From assembly GCA_963931055.1 (NCBI GenBank), contig OZ006987.1, positions 1,612,001 through 1,676,000 on the forward strand: a stretch of DNA of 64,000 nucleotides. Direction: 5' to 3'. Made by a program: the position numbers and the translations under genes. The notes under the pieces were generated by a model. It saw nothing but the letters and a program-made list of their open reading frames with translations, had not been told where the DNA came from and did no database searches. Below are positions 33,397 to 41,616 of this stretch, piece after piece; within the stretch, counting starts at the first letter, position 1; each line of letters opens with the position of its first letter. The stretch is from Coprenecus sp949297365 (lineage in GTDB: Bacteria; Bacteroidota; Bacteroidia; Bacteroidales; UBA932).

Positions 33397-34803
33397 ATGT
33401 TAAGGAATATGAGAAAAATTGTAATGGCAGTCATGGCGGCTGCATCTGTGATTTTTGCCTCATGTGATCAGGGGCGTGATATCGCTGTAAGTGAGTTTAC
33501 TGTAGATATGGCAAATGACGGAAATACTGTCAGAGTATCTGTGGTACCGTCTGATGAGTCTGTAAGTTATTGTACGGGGCTTATTATGGAGGATGATTAT
33601 GCGGCCTTGGGAGAAGACGGTCTCGTCTCTTATATCAATGACCAGGTAGCCAGTGCGGAGCTTAAGACTGGTCCTTCTACCGAGATCTATCAGGATCTGC
33701 TCTGGCAGACACACTATTATGCGTTTGTAGCCCAGATTAATGACGGTTCTGTGTACGGAGAACCCGTTGTGGAGAGCGTCAAGACCTACAGGCCCTATGT
33801 AGAGTTCGCTCCGGAAGGAACGATAATAGCTCCTTATGCGGTTTCAGACAATGGGCGTTGGGTAGTCGGCAACTATCAGGGAGAGACGATGGCTTCGTAT
33901 ATTTATGATGTGCGTCGTGATTCGCTGACTATAGTTGACGGTGTTATGTTGTATGATATAACCGATGCAGGAGTGGCTTACGGAAAGGATTTTGCCGGTC
34001 CCGTGTATTATGAGGACGGTCAGATTAAGACAGTAGCTGCACCGGCTGGCTCTATGGAGAGTGGATTCTACGGGGTGTCACCGGATGGATCGGTCGCTGT
34101 AGGCTATTGTATGACAGAAACATACGATAATGCCGCCATCGTCTATGAGAACGGAACTATCGCTAACATCACAGGTACGGATATTAACGGACAGACTCCG
34201 GATGGTATTGTGGCAAAGGGAATCGGTGCCAACGGCAATATCGCAGGGTATCTGCTGGATTCTGAGCACGGTCAGGAATTCGGCTGTATGTGGAGGGGAA
34301 CTTCTCACGAGTTTGACCTCTTCGCGGATGAGTATACGGGAGAATGGAATGAAGAGTTGTATACATATACGAAGAGATATGGGGATCTTGAGATTGTCAT
34401 CTCTCCCAGCGGAAGGTATCTGGCTGGGAAACTGCAGATTTCCGAGTCTAGGGAGCATATGCCTACGCTGGCTTACGTTTATGATTCCGAGGAGGACAGG
34501 ATGTACGAAATCAGTGATGTCGCATACAATGAGTTTAGACCTTGCGCTGTGACTTCAACTGGTCTGCTCTTCTTGGCGGATGTTCCTTTCGGAGTGTCCA
34601 GCCAGCCCTATGTATGGGATTTCAGTACAGATCAGGTTTCGACTTTCGCGGACTATGCATCTCAGCAGTACGGATATGCTCCCGAGGGCGTGACTATTCA
34701 AGGTTCTGTTCTGGCAACGAGTGATGACGGGACTGTGGTTGTCGGCAACTACACCAGTGATACCGCATTCTATACGACGATATACTTCATGTCTGAGGAG
34801 TAG
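33397..34803 (+). CDS. Lipoprotein with beta-propeller-like repeats
   Basis: 468 residues; a second ATG at 33409 begins an equally good signal peptide, and the lipobox is IFASCDQG. The N-terminal ~110 residues form a fibronectin-like part (YCTGLIMEDDYAALGE...). They are followed by about five repeats of a DNG-x-x-VVGNY / SPDGSVAVGYC / GNIAGYL / RYLAGKL type, resembling HAF-like extracellular propeller blades. I do not know its function. It is the intact parent of the deleted copy at 30094-30483, and the two flank the minus-strand BACON pair. A very long palindromic terminator follows. Confidence 0.75.
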   Translation: MLRNMRKIVMAVMAAASVIFASCDQGRDIAVSEFTVDMANDGNTVRVSVVPSDESVSYCTGLIMEDDYAALGEDGLVSYINDQVASAELKTGPSTEIYQDLLWQTHYYAFVAQINDGSVYGEPVVESVKTYRPYVEFAPEGTIIAPYAVSDNGRWVVGNYQGETMASYIYDVRRDSLTIVDGVMLYDITDAGVAYGKDFAGPVYYEDGQIKTVAAPAGSMESGFYGVSPDGSVAVGYCMTETYDNAAIVYENGTIANITGTDINGQTPDGIVAKGIGANGNIAGYLLDSEHGQEFGCMWRGTSHEFDLFADEYTGEWNEELYTYTKRYGDLEIVISPSGRYLAGKLQISESREHMPTLAYVYDSEEDRMYEISDVAYNEFRPCAVTSTGLLFLADVPFGVSSQPYVWDFSTDQVSTFADYASQQYGYAPEGVTIQGSVLATSDDGTVVVGNYTSDTAFYTTIYFMSEE

Positions 34804-34844
34804 TCGAAGTATAAAAGCGAAGCAGACTGTAGAGTTTGTCGCTT

Positions 34845-34911
34845 AGGCAATATTTAGTAAAAATCCCGGCAGAAACTGATGTCCTGCCGGGATTTTTACT
34901 AAATATTGCCT
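34845..34911. terminator. 28-bp perfect-stem bidirectional terminator
   Basis: Arms 34845-34872 and 34884-34911 are exact reverse complements of each other over 28 bases, with an 11-base loop. The core is CCCGGCAG/CTGCCGGG flanked by A- and T-runs. It lies between the convergent propeller gene and nifJ, 3 bases from the nifJ stop, and would stop transcription from both sides. Confidence 0.92.
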
Positions 34912-34914
34912 GTG

Positions 34915-37900
34915 TTACAGGGCCAGACGCTTGTAGGACTCGTAGCGGATCTTGGCGTACTGCTCGGTCTTGTCGAAGAGTTCCTGAGCGGTGTCGGGGA
35001 AGCTCTTCATCAGCGAACTGTAGCGGACCTCACCTTTGATGAACTCCTGGAACTTGCTCCAGTCAGGCTCCTTGCTGTCGAGGGTGAAGGGATTCTTGCC
35101 TTCCTCGGCGAGAGCGGGGTTGAAGCGGTACAGATGCCAGTAACCGCACTCTACGGCGAGCTTCTCCTCTCTCTGGCTCTTGCCCATGCCGTTGCGCAGA
35201 CCGTGGTTGATGCAGGGCGCGTAGGCGATGATCAGTGACGGCCCGTTGTAGGCCTCGGCTTCCTTGAGCACGTTGAAGTACTGTGTGGGGTTGGCTCCCA
35301 TGGCCACCTGTGCCACGTACACGTAACCGTAGCTCATGGCCATCATGCCCAGGTCTTTCTTGCGTACCTTCTTTCCGGATGTCGCGAACTTGGCGACTGC
35401 GCCGGCAGGTGTGGACTTGGATGACTGTCCGCCGGTGTTGGAGTACACCTCGGTGTCAAGCACGAGGACGTTGACATTCTCGCCGGAAGCCAGGACATGG
35501 TCCAGTCCGCCGTATCCGATGTCGTATGCCCAACCGTCACCGCCGAAGATCCACTGGCTGCGTGCAGGGATCCAGTCGCGGTAGCCGTACAGTTTCCTGC
35601 AGGCCTCGCAGTCGCTTTCCTCGAGCATCGGGACAAGCTTGTCGCAGATCTCGCGTGTAGCTGCGGCGTTGCCCCTGTCGGCAAGCCACTGCTCGAAGAG
35701 GGCCTTGATGTCTGCGGAGCACTTGTTGCACTCCAGACCCTGCTTCATCAGCTCGGCTACTGTGTTGCGCAGTCTCTCCGTACCGAGTCTCATACCGAGA
35801 CCGAACTCGGCGTTGTCCTCGAACAGGGAGTTGTCCCATGCGGGTCCGCGTCCGTTCTTGTCGGTGCAGTAAGGTGAGGACGGGAATGACGCGCTGTAGA
35901 TGGACGAGCATCCGGTAGCGTTGGCCACCATCATGCGGTCACCGAAGAGCTGTGTGATGGCCTTGATGTAAGGTGTCTCACCGCAGCCGGCACATGCGCC
36001 AGAGAACTCGAACAGAGGCTGTGAGAACTGGGAGTTCTTGAAGTTCTGTGTCTTGGGAGCGACAGTGTCCTTGTAGCCCACGTTGGCATGCATGTAGTCG
36101 AATACTGCCTGCTGGTTCATCTGGGTGTCGAGAGGTTTCATCTCGAGGGCTTTCTCCTTGGCGGGACATACGTCTACGCAGTTGCCGCAGCCGGTGCAGT
36201 CCAGAGGGGATACCTGCATGGTGAAGCGGTAAGCCTTGAAGGCTGCCTTGCCTTCCGCGCTCCTGACTCCCTCGGGAGCCTTTGCCAGCTCCTCCTCGGT
36301 GGAGAGGAAAGGACGGATGGCTGCGTGAGGGCAGACATACGCACACTGGTTGCACTGGATACATTTCTCGGGATTCCACTCGGGAACATTGACTGCGATA
36401 CCGCGTTTCTCAAATGCGGCCGTACCTGCGGGTATGGTGCCGTCGGCATGTTCGCCGGTGAAGGCGCTGACGGGAATCTCGTATCCGTTCTGGGCGTTGA
36501 CCACGTCGGCCACGCTGCGTACCCACTCGGGTGCGAGGCGGTCGAAGTTGGCCGGACGGAAGCGGGCCACTACGTTGCTCCACTCAGCGGGAACGGTGAG
36601 CTCTTCGTACTCGGCTCCGCGGTCCACTGCAGCGTAGTTCATGCTGACCACTTTCTCGCCCTTCTTGCCGTAGCTCTTGTCGATGGCTTTCTTCATGAAG
36701 GCCACTGCCTGCTCGTAGGGGATGATGCCGGTAATCTTGAAGAATGCGGACTGGAGGATGGTGTTGGTGCGGTTGCCCAGACCGATCTCCTCGGCTATCT
36801 TGGTGGCGTTGATGATGTAGACTTTCAGACCTTTCTCGGCGATGATCTGCTTTACATGGTCGGGAATCCTCTTGAGAGTCTCTTCCATCGACCAGAGGCT
36901 GTTGAGCAGGAATGTACCGCCTCTCTTGATGCCTTTGAGCACATCGTATTTATAAAGGTATGAAGGTACGTGGCAGGCCACGAAGTCGGGAGTGGACACC
37001 AGGTAGGGAGATGTGATGGGGCTGTCTCCGAAACGCAGGTGAGAGCAGGTGTATCCGCCGGACTTCTTGGAATCGTAGTCGAAGTAGCCCTGGCAGTATT
37101 TGGGTGTATGGTCACCTATGATCTTGATGGTGTTCTTGTTGGCGCCTACTGTGCCATCAGAGCCGAGGCCGTAGAACTTGCACTCGTAAGTGCCTTTCTT
37201 GGCCATGGACACTTCCTCGCCTACAGGGAGGGACTTGAAGGTCACGTCATCAGTGATGCCGATGGTGAAGTCGGCCTTGGGCTGTTTCTGCTTGAGGTTC
37301 TTGAATACGGCGAATATCTGGGCCGGAGTGGTGTCCTTGGAGGACAGACCGTAGCGGCCGCCGATGATGTAGGGCGCGTCTCCGCCCATCTCTGCGAGTG
37401 TGGACTTGACATCGAGGTAGAGAGGCTCGCCTACGCTACCGGGCTCCTTGCAGCGGTCGAGGACGGCAATCCTCTTGACACTCTTGGGCAGTACTCTGAG
37501 GAAATATTTGGCAGAGAAAGGCCTGTAGAGGCGGACAGTGATGACACCGACTTTCTCGCCCTTGGCCATGAGAGCGTCAACGACTTCGCGGATGGTCTCG
37601 CATACGGAGCCCATGGCGATGATGATGTCCTTGGCGTTGGGATCACCGTAGTAGTCGAACGGCAGGTAATGGCGGCCTGTCAGCTCGCTGATCTCGCCCA
37701 TGTAGCGGGCTACGATGTCGGGAACGGCGTCATAGTAGGTGTTGCTTGCCTCGCGGGCCTGGAAATATACGTCGGGATTCTGGGCGGTGCCTCTGGTCAC
37801 GGGCTTGTTGGGGTTGAGGGCTCTCTTGCGGAATGCCTCCAGGGCTTTCTCGCTGATCATGCTCTTGAGGGCATCGGGGTCGAGCACCTCTATCTTCTGG

Positions 37901-38445
37901 ATCTCGTGTGATGTGCGGAATCCGTCGAAGAAGTGGATGAAGGGCACGCTGGACTTGATGGTGGAGAGATGGGCTACGGCTCCGAGGTCCATGGCTTCCT
38001 GTACGCTGGACGAGGCCAGCATGGCGAAACCGGTCTGACGGCAGGCCATCACGTCCTGATGGTCTCCGAAGATGGACAAGGCCTGGGTGGCGAGGGCGCG
38101 GGCCGATACATGGAATACTGTAGGCAGCAGCTCGCCGGCGATCTTGTACATATTGGGAATCATCAGCAGCAATCCCTGTGACGCAGTGAATGTGGTGGTC
38201 AGGGCTCCGGCCTGAAGTGAGCCGTGAACAGCACCTGCCGCTCCTCCCTCACTCTGCATTTCCGTTACTTTTACTGTCTCCCCGAACAGATTCTTCTTGC
38301 CGAAGGCGGCCCATTCGTCTACGTATTCGGCCATGGTCGAAGAAGGTGTGATAGGGTAGATAGCGGCATGTTCACTGAACATATACGCTACATGCGCTGC
38401 GGCGTAGTTGCCGTCACATGTGATAAATGTTTTCTCTTTTGCCAT
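34915..38445 (-). CDS. nifJ: Pyruvate:ferredoxin (flavodoxin) oxidoreductase
   Basis: 1176 residues, a full-length single-chain PFOR with domains in the usual order: pyrimidine-binding (from CDGNYAAAHVAYMFSEHAAIYPITPSS), transketolase-like middle part, gamma domain, two [4Fe-4S] clusters and the TPP-binding C-terminal part. The clusters are at CIQCNQCAYVCPHA and CTGCGNCVDVCPAKE; cofactor motifs include GDGWAYDIGYGGLDH and SNTGGQSSKSTPAG. It splits pyruvate and CoA to acetyl-CoA and CO2 with reduced ferredoxin and is oxygen-sensitive, supporting an anaerobe. It follows fabD by 41 bases on the same strand, linking acetyl-CoA production to malonyl transfer. Confidence 0.98.
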   Translation of the reverse strand: MAKEKTFITCDGNYAAAHVAYMFSEHAAIYPITPSSTMAEYVDEWAAFGKKNLFGETVKVTEMQSEGGAAGAVHGSLQAGALTTTFTASQGLLLMIPNMYKIAGELLPTVFHVSARALATQALSIFGDHQDVMACRQTGFAMLASSSVQEAMDLGAVAHLSTIKSSVPFIHFFDGFRTSHEIQKIEVLDPDALKSMISEKALEAFRKRALNPNKPVTRGTAQNPDVYFQAREASNTYYDAVPDIVARYMGEISELTGRHYLPFDYYGDPNAKDIIIAMGSVCETIREVVDALMAKGEKVGVITVRLYRPFSAKYFLRVLPKSVKRIAVLDRCKEPGSVGEPLYLDVKSTLAEMGGDAPYIIGGRYGLSSKDTTPAQIFAVFKNLKQKQPKADFTIGITDDVTFKSLPVGEEVSMAKKGTYECKFYGLGSDGTVGANKNTIKIIGDHTPKYCQGYFDYDSKKSGGYTCSHLRFGDSPITSPYLVSTPDFVACHVPSYLYKYDVLKGIKRGGTFLLNSLWSMEETLKRIPDHVKQIIAEKGLKVYIINATKIAEEIGLGNRTNTILQSAFFKITGIIPYEQAVAFMKKAIDKSYGKKGEKVVSMNYAAVDRGAEYEELTVPAEWSNVVARFRPANFDRLAPEWVRSVADVVNAQNGYEIPVSAFTGEHADGTIPAGTAAFEKRGIAVNVPEWNPEKCIQCNQCAYVCPHAAIRPFLSTEEELAKAPEGVRSAEGKAAFKAYRFTMQVSPLDCTGCGNCVDVCPAKEKALEMKPLDTQMNQQAVFDYMHANVGYKDTVAPKTQNFKNSQFSQPLFEFSGACAGCGETPYIKAITQLFGDRMMVANATGCSSIYSASFPSSPYCTDKNGRGPAWDNSLFEDNAEFGLGMRLGTERLRNTVAELMKQGLECNKCSADIKALFEQWLADRGNAAATREICDKLVPMLEESDCEACRKLYGYRDWIPARSQWIFGGDGWAYDIGYGGLDHVLASGENVNVLVLDTEVYSNTGGQSSKSTPAGAVAKFATSGKKVRKKDLGMMAMSYGYVYVAQVAMGANPTQYFNVLKEAEAYNGPSLIIAYAPCINHGLRNGMGKSQREEKLAVECGYWHLYRFNPALAEEGKNPFTLDSKEPDWSKFQEFIKGEVRYSSLMKSFPDTAQELFDKTEQYAKIRYESYKRLAL

Positions 38446-38486
38446 TATTAGGACGATTTTAGTAGTTATTGTTATTTGTTGTAGTT

Positions 38487-39344
38487 TTATTTATTCGGAA
38501 GGCATTTTTTGATAAGCCCCTGCAGTACGGCGCCCGGACCGAGCTCCACGAACTCGGACGCTCCGTCGCGGTGCATGTTGAGCACCGTCTGGGTCCATCT
38601 TACGGGGGAGGTGAGCTGGCGCAGCAGCTTGTCCTTTATCTCGGCCGGGTCTGTGGATGGCTGTGCGTCCACGTTCTGGTATACGGGGCAGACGGGAGCC
38701 TTTATCTCGGTCCTGCTTATGGCCTCGGCCAGTTCCAGTCTGGCAGGCTCCATCAGCGGCGAGTGGAACGCTCCTCCTACGGCTAGTCTGAGAGCTCTTT
38801 TGGCACCGGCCTCTTTCAGCGTCTCGCAGGCCTTGTCCACGGCTTCTATCTCGCCTGATATGACGAGCTGGCCGGGGCAGTTGTAGTTGGCCGGGACGAC
38901 GATGCCGTCAGTCTCGGCGCATACCTTTTCCACCAGGTCGTCTGGCAGGCCGATGATGGCGGCCATGGTCGAGGGCCTGGCCTCGCAGGCTTTCTGCATG
39001 GCCATCGCCCTGGCGTATACCAGGCGGAGTCCGTCCTCGAAGGACATGGCTCCGGCGGCGACCAGGGCCGAGAACTCTCCGAGGGAGTGTCCGGCGGTCA
39101 TGTCCGGTCTGAAATTATCTATAGTGGCTGCAGCGGCGACAGAGTGGATGAACACTGCCGGCTGGGTTACTCTGGTCTGTTTGAGGTCATCGGCCGAGCC
39201 GGTGAACATTATGCTGCGGATGTCGAATCCGAGGATGTCGCATGCGCTGTCAATGAGCTCCTTGGCCTTGGGGCTTGCATCGTACAGATCCTTGCCCATC
39301 CCTGTAAATTGTGCTCCCTGTCCGGGAAAAACATAAGCAGTCAT
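38487..39344 (-). CDS. fabD: Malonyl-CoA:ACP transacylase
   Basis: 285 residues from the ATG at 39344; the four extra upstream codons need a TTG start and are not family-like. The start TAYVFPGQGAQ, the nucleophile Ser87 in TAGHSLGEFSAL, the RA-x-x-MQ segment and the late GGAFHSPLM histidine are all present. It loads malonate on acyl carrier protein in the cytosol. It is distant from the fab genes at 15916-19367 and instead precedes nifJ. A tRNA-Arg gene and its promoter lie immediately upstream in the opposite direction. Confidence 0.95.
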   Translation of the reverse strand: MTAYVFPGQGAQFTGMGKDLYDASPKAKELIDSACDILGFDIRSIMFTGSADDLKQTRVTQPAVFIHSVAAAATIDNFRPDMTAGHSLGEFSALVAAGAMSFEDGLRLVYARAMAMQKACEARPSTMAAIIGLPDDLVEKVCAETDGIVVPANYNCPGQLVISGEIEAVDKACETLKEAGAKRALRLAVGGAFHSPLMEPARLELAEAISRTEIKAPVCPVYQNVDAQPSTDPAEIKDKLLRQLTSPVRWTQTVLNMHRDGASEFVELGPGAVLQGLIKKCLPNK

Positions 39345-39366
39345 ATTCTTTTTCAAATTTTATTTG

Positions 39367-39374
39367 TACATTTG
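39367..39374 (+). promoter_or_regulatory. Bacteroidales -7 box for tRNA-Arg
   Basis: TACATTTG, 12 bases before the mature 5' end of the tRNA. Confidence 0.6.
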
Positions 39375-39385
39375 CATTCCTTTTC

Positions 39386-39457
39386 GCCTCCGTAGTTTAA
39401 TGGATAGAATGAGAGATTCCGGTTCTCTTGGTTGGGGTTCGATTCCCCACGGAGGTA
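39386..39457 (+). tRNA. tRNA-Arg(CCG)
   Basis: The 72-base cloverleaf has acceptor arm GCCTCCG/CGGAGGT (G-U at the first pair) and discriminator A. The anticodon stem AGAGA/TCTCT encloses loop TTCCGGT with anticodon CCG, and the T arm is TGGGG/CCCCA around TTCGATT. The 3' CCA is not encoded. The convergent HdeD-like gene's stop codon begins at the very next base (39458). Confidence 0.92.
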
Positions 39458-40024
39458 CTATTCTTCTATTATAATTTCCTTCATTCTTTTTCTTACGATG
39501 TAAGTCGATGCGAACTCCGACAGTGAGTAAAGCAGCAGTCCGGCACCGAACAGTATGAACAGCCAGTTGCTGGCCTTGCTGGGGAAGAAGAACATTATCA
39601 CGCCTATAATAACAGTGAGTGCCGGCCCCAGAAAGACAGTCCACGGTATCCGCACCACTTTTGCTGTCCTGACCAGGTTCACTATGTCGCCCAGACCGAA
39701 AATCAGCAGCACCAGTCCGAATACGAACATGATGAAGTTGATGAAGAACGACGGGAATACCAGCAGCACCAGTCCGAAGGCGATGTCCACTATGGAGTTG
39801 AGCATCAGAAGTGATATCTTCTCCTTTTTCCATCTGCCCGTGTAGTACAGTATGATGTTCACGATCCCGATGAGCAGGATCAGCGCACCCAGAATGTACA
39901 TGCAGTAGTTCTTGACCTGCTCGGGCCAGATAACCAGTACCAGGCCTCCTATCAGGGCTACGATGGCCCTCGCGTATCCGTAAGATCTGTCAAAAAAGAC
40001 ATTTGTCTGCTTCTCTCCGTTCAT
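39458..40024 (-). CDS. HdeD-like (DUF308) integral membrane protein
   Basis: 188 residues with six predicted membrane helices in three pairs, for example IVALIGGLVLVIWP, ILGALILLIGIVNIIL and FGLVLLIFGLGDIV. This is the layout of the HdeD/DUF308 family, which in E. coli contributes to acid resistance at high cell density. No enzymatic residues are apparent. It has its own -7 box (40052-40059). Its stop codon abuts the 3' end of tRNA-Arg without a spacer, so transcription of both must be ended by or past each other. Function here unknown. Confidence 0.85.
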   Translation of the reverse strand: MNGEKQTNVFFDRSYGYARAIVALIGGLVLVIWPEQVKNYCMYILGALILLIGIVNIILYYTGRWKKEKISLLMLNSIVDIAFGLVLLVFPSFFINFIMFVFGLVLLIFGLGDIVNLVRTAKVVRIPWTVFLGPALTVIIGVIMFFFPSKASNWLFILFGAGLLLYSLSEFASTYIVRKRMKEIIIEE

Positions 40025-40051
40025 GTCTATTACGGTCTTTGAATTAATTTA

Positions 40052-40059
40052 CAAAGATA
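40052..40059 (-). promoter_or_regulatory. Bacteroidales -7 box for the HdeD-like gene
   Basis: Reads TATCTTTG on the minus strand, 28 bases upstream of the ATG. A divergent TATCTTTG box lies at 40092-40099. Confidence 0.65.
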
Positions 40060-40091
40060 CAAAACGATTTTGAAAACTCATCAAAACAAGA

Positions 40092-40099
40092 TATCTTTG
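40092..40099 (+). promoter_or_regulatory. Bacteroidales -7 box for the 40120 lipoprotein
   Basis: TATCTTTG 20 bases upstream of the ATG at 40120; identical box to the divergent one at 40052. Confidence 0.65.
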
Positions 40100-40119
40100 T
40101 AAGCAAATAAGGCAAAACT

Positions 40120-40614
40120 ATGAGGAAAATCTCTCTTTTTTTAATTCTTTGTGCATTTTCAGTTATGTTCACGTCGTGCGGAAGTGCGTCTAAACTGAGC
40201 AAGGCCGATACTCCCTGGACCTATGAAATCGAGAGTGTGGGTGTGGGCGCGGACGGAACTTACGCCATCAGAGTGTGGAGTTATTACAAGAATGCCAAGA
40301 TGCCGCTGGAGGTGGCCAAGCGCAATGCCGTACACGCCGTGATATTCAAGGGTGTGCCGGCAGGCAACGGAGCCGCGTCGCAGCCTCCGATGGTCACGGG
40401 GCAGCTGAGCGCTTCCGATACGGCGTTTTTCGACAATTTCTTCATGGCTGACTATCAGAACTATATCAACTCAGTGGCGAACAGCAGTCTTCGGATCATC
40501 AAGCTGCGGGCCAGGGAGTATAAAGTCGGTTATGTGGTGTCCGTGGCCAAAGACAATCTCAGAAAATATCTTGAGGATCAGGGCGTGATAAAGGGCCTCT
40601 CATCGGGATTCTAG
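40120..40614 (+). CDS. Uncharacterised lipoprotein
   Basis: 164 residues with a lipobox at Cys20 (MFTSCGSAS). The mature part has one compact alpha/beta domain with ARNAVHAVIF-like AKRNAVHAVIFKGVP, and a helical end. I do not recognise the family with certainty. It heads a plus-strand series with the WG-repeat protein (32-base gap), the exported unknown protein and the patatin-like enzyme. Confidence 0.72.
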   Translation: MRKISLFLILCAFSVMFTSCGSASKLSKADTPWTYEIESVGVGADGTYAIRVWSYYKNAKMPLEVAKRNAVHAVIFKGVPAGNGAASQPPMVTGQLSASDTAFFDNFFMADYQNYINSVANSSLRIIKLRAREYKVGYVVSVAKDNLRKYLEDQGVIKGLSSGF

Positions 40615-40646
40615 ACTATCTTTAACATAATTTTAAACTATTTTTT

Positions 40647-41606
40647 ATGAGAAAAACTGTATTGATCTCGTGTCTGGGAGCGGTGTTGTGCTCGGCGACG
40701 GCCGCGGCCCAGACGATGATACCTTTCCAGTCCGGCAAGACATGGGGGTATAAGGATGCTCAGGGGAAAGTAATCGTCGAGGCCAGGTATGCGGATGCAA
40801 GCCAGGCCGTGGACGGTTTCGGCCTTGTGAGCCTTTATGACGGTTCCGGTTACAAGTGGGGAGTAGTGAGCTCGGACGGACGCGAGGTGCTTCCAGTGGA
40901 GTATGACTATGTGGATATGTGCAATGACGGCATGGTGGCCGTGTACACCGGGCCGGTGGATGCAGACAGCCTGTATATGACCGGGGGCCAGTGGAGGTTC
41001 GTCAGTCTTGCGGATCTTTCGGAGTCTGCCGGATCCTATAATCTGGTGGGCCCCTATGTGGACGGTCTGGCCTGGGTCAACAGCAAGCCGACTTCCATGA
41101 AGCGTCAGATGAGGGTCATGCCTATACTTGACAAGAAAGGCAAACCCACCGGTGAAGAGAATATCATATTCGGAGTCTCAGCCTCATTTATGCTGGAGGA
41201 TATGATCATGCCGGATGACTCGGGCAATGTCGTTCTGGAGGATGCAGAGTGGGTGCTGATAGACCGCAATGGCACTGCGGTTACGGATGCGTCCTCTCCT
41301 TATCAGGCTGTCGGGATGTTCGAGAACGGTCTGGCCTGGGTAAAGCGCGGCGGTCTGTTCGGCTTTATCAACACGAGCGGGGAGGAGGTCATCCCCGTCA
41401 AGTACGTGACGGTGCAGGATGCGCCCGGCTCTCATCCTGCGGCACTGTTGCTTAATCCGGAGACCGGTGCCGTGAGATGGGTCATGAACGAGGCCGGTCA
41501 GATAGCCTGGCTCAATGAGAAGGGCGAGGTGGTGATAGACTTTATAGACTCTGACGGCAGGGTATCCGTGTTTGACACAGTGGACGAAAATATGTGGGAT
41601 TATTAA
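40647..41606 (+). CDS. Exported WG-repeat protein
   Basis: 319 residues with a signal peptide (ending AAAQ). It has tandem WG-type repeats of the form KTWGYKDAQGKVIVEARYADASQ and KWGVVSSDGREVLPVEYDYVDM, with another near LFGFINTSGEEVIPVKY. WG repeats form beta-rich ligand-binding surfaces in many bacterial exported proteins; their ligands are mostly unknown. Similar repeats occur in the caspase-like protein at 62312. It is 10 bases from the next gene. Confidence 0.82.
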   Translation: MRKTVLISCLGAVLCSATAAAQTMIPFQSGKTWGYKDAQGKVIVEARYADASQAVDGFGLVSLYDGSGYKWGVVSSDGREVLPVEYDYVDMCNDGMVAVYTGPVDADSLYMTGGQWRFVSLADLSESAGSYNLVGPYVDGLAWVNSKPTSMKRQMRVMPILDKKGKPTGEENIIFGVSASFMLEDMIMPDDSGNVVLEDAEWVLIDRNGTAVTDASSPYQAVGMFENGLAWVKRGGLFGFINTSGEEVIPVKYVTVQDAPGSHPAALLLNPETGAVRWVMNEAGQIAWLNEKGEVVIDFIDSDGRVSVFDTVDENMWDY

Positions 41607-41616
41607 AATTTAAGCT

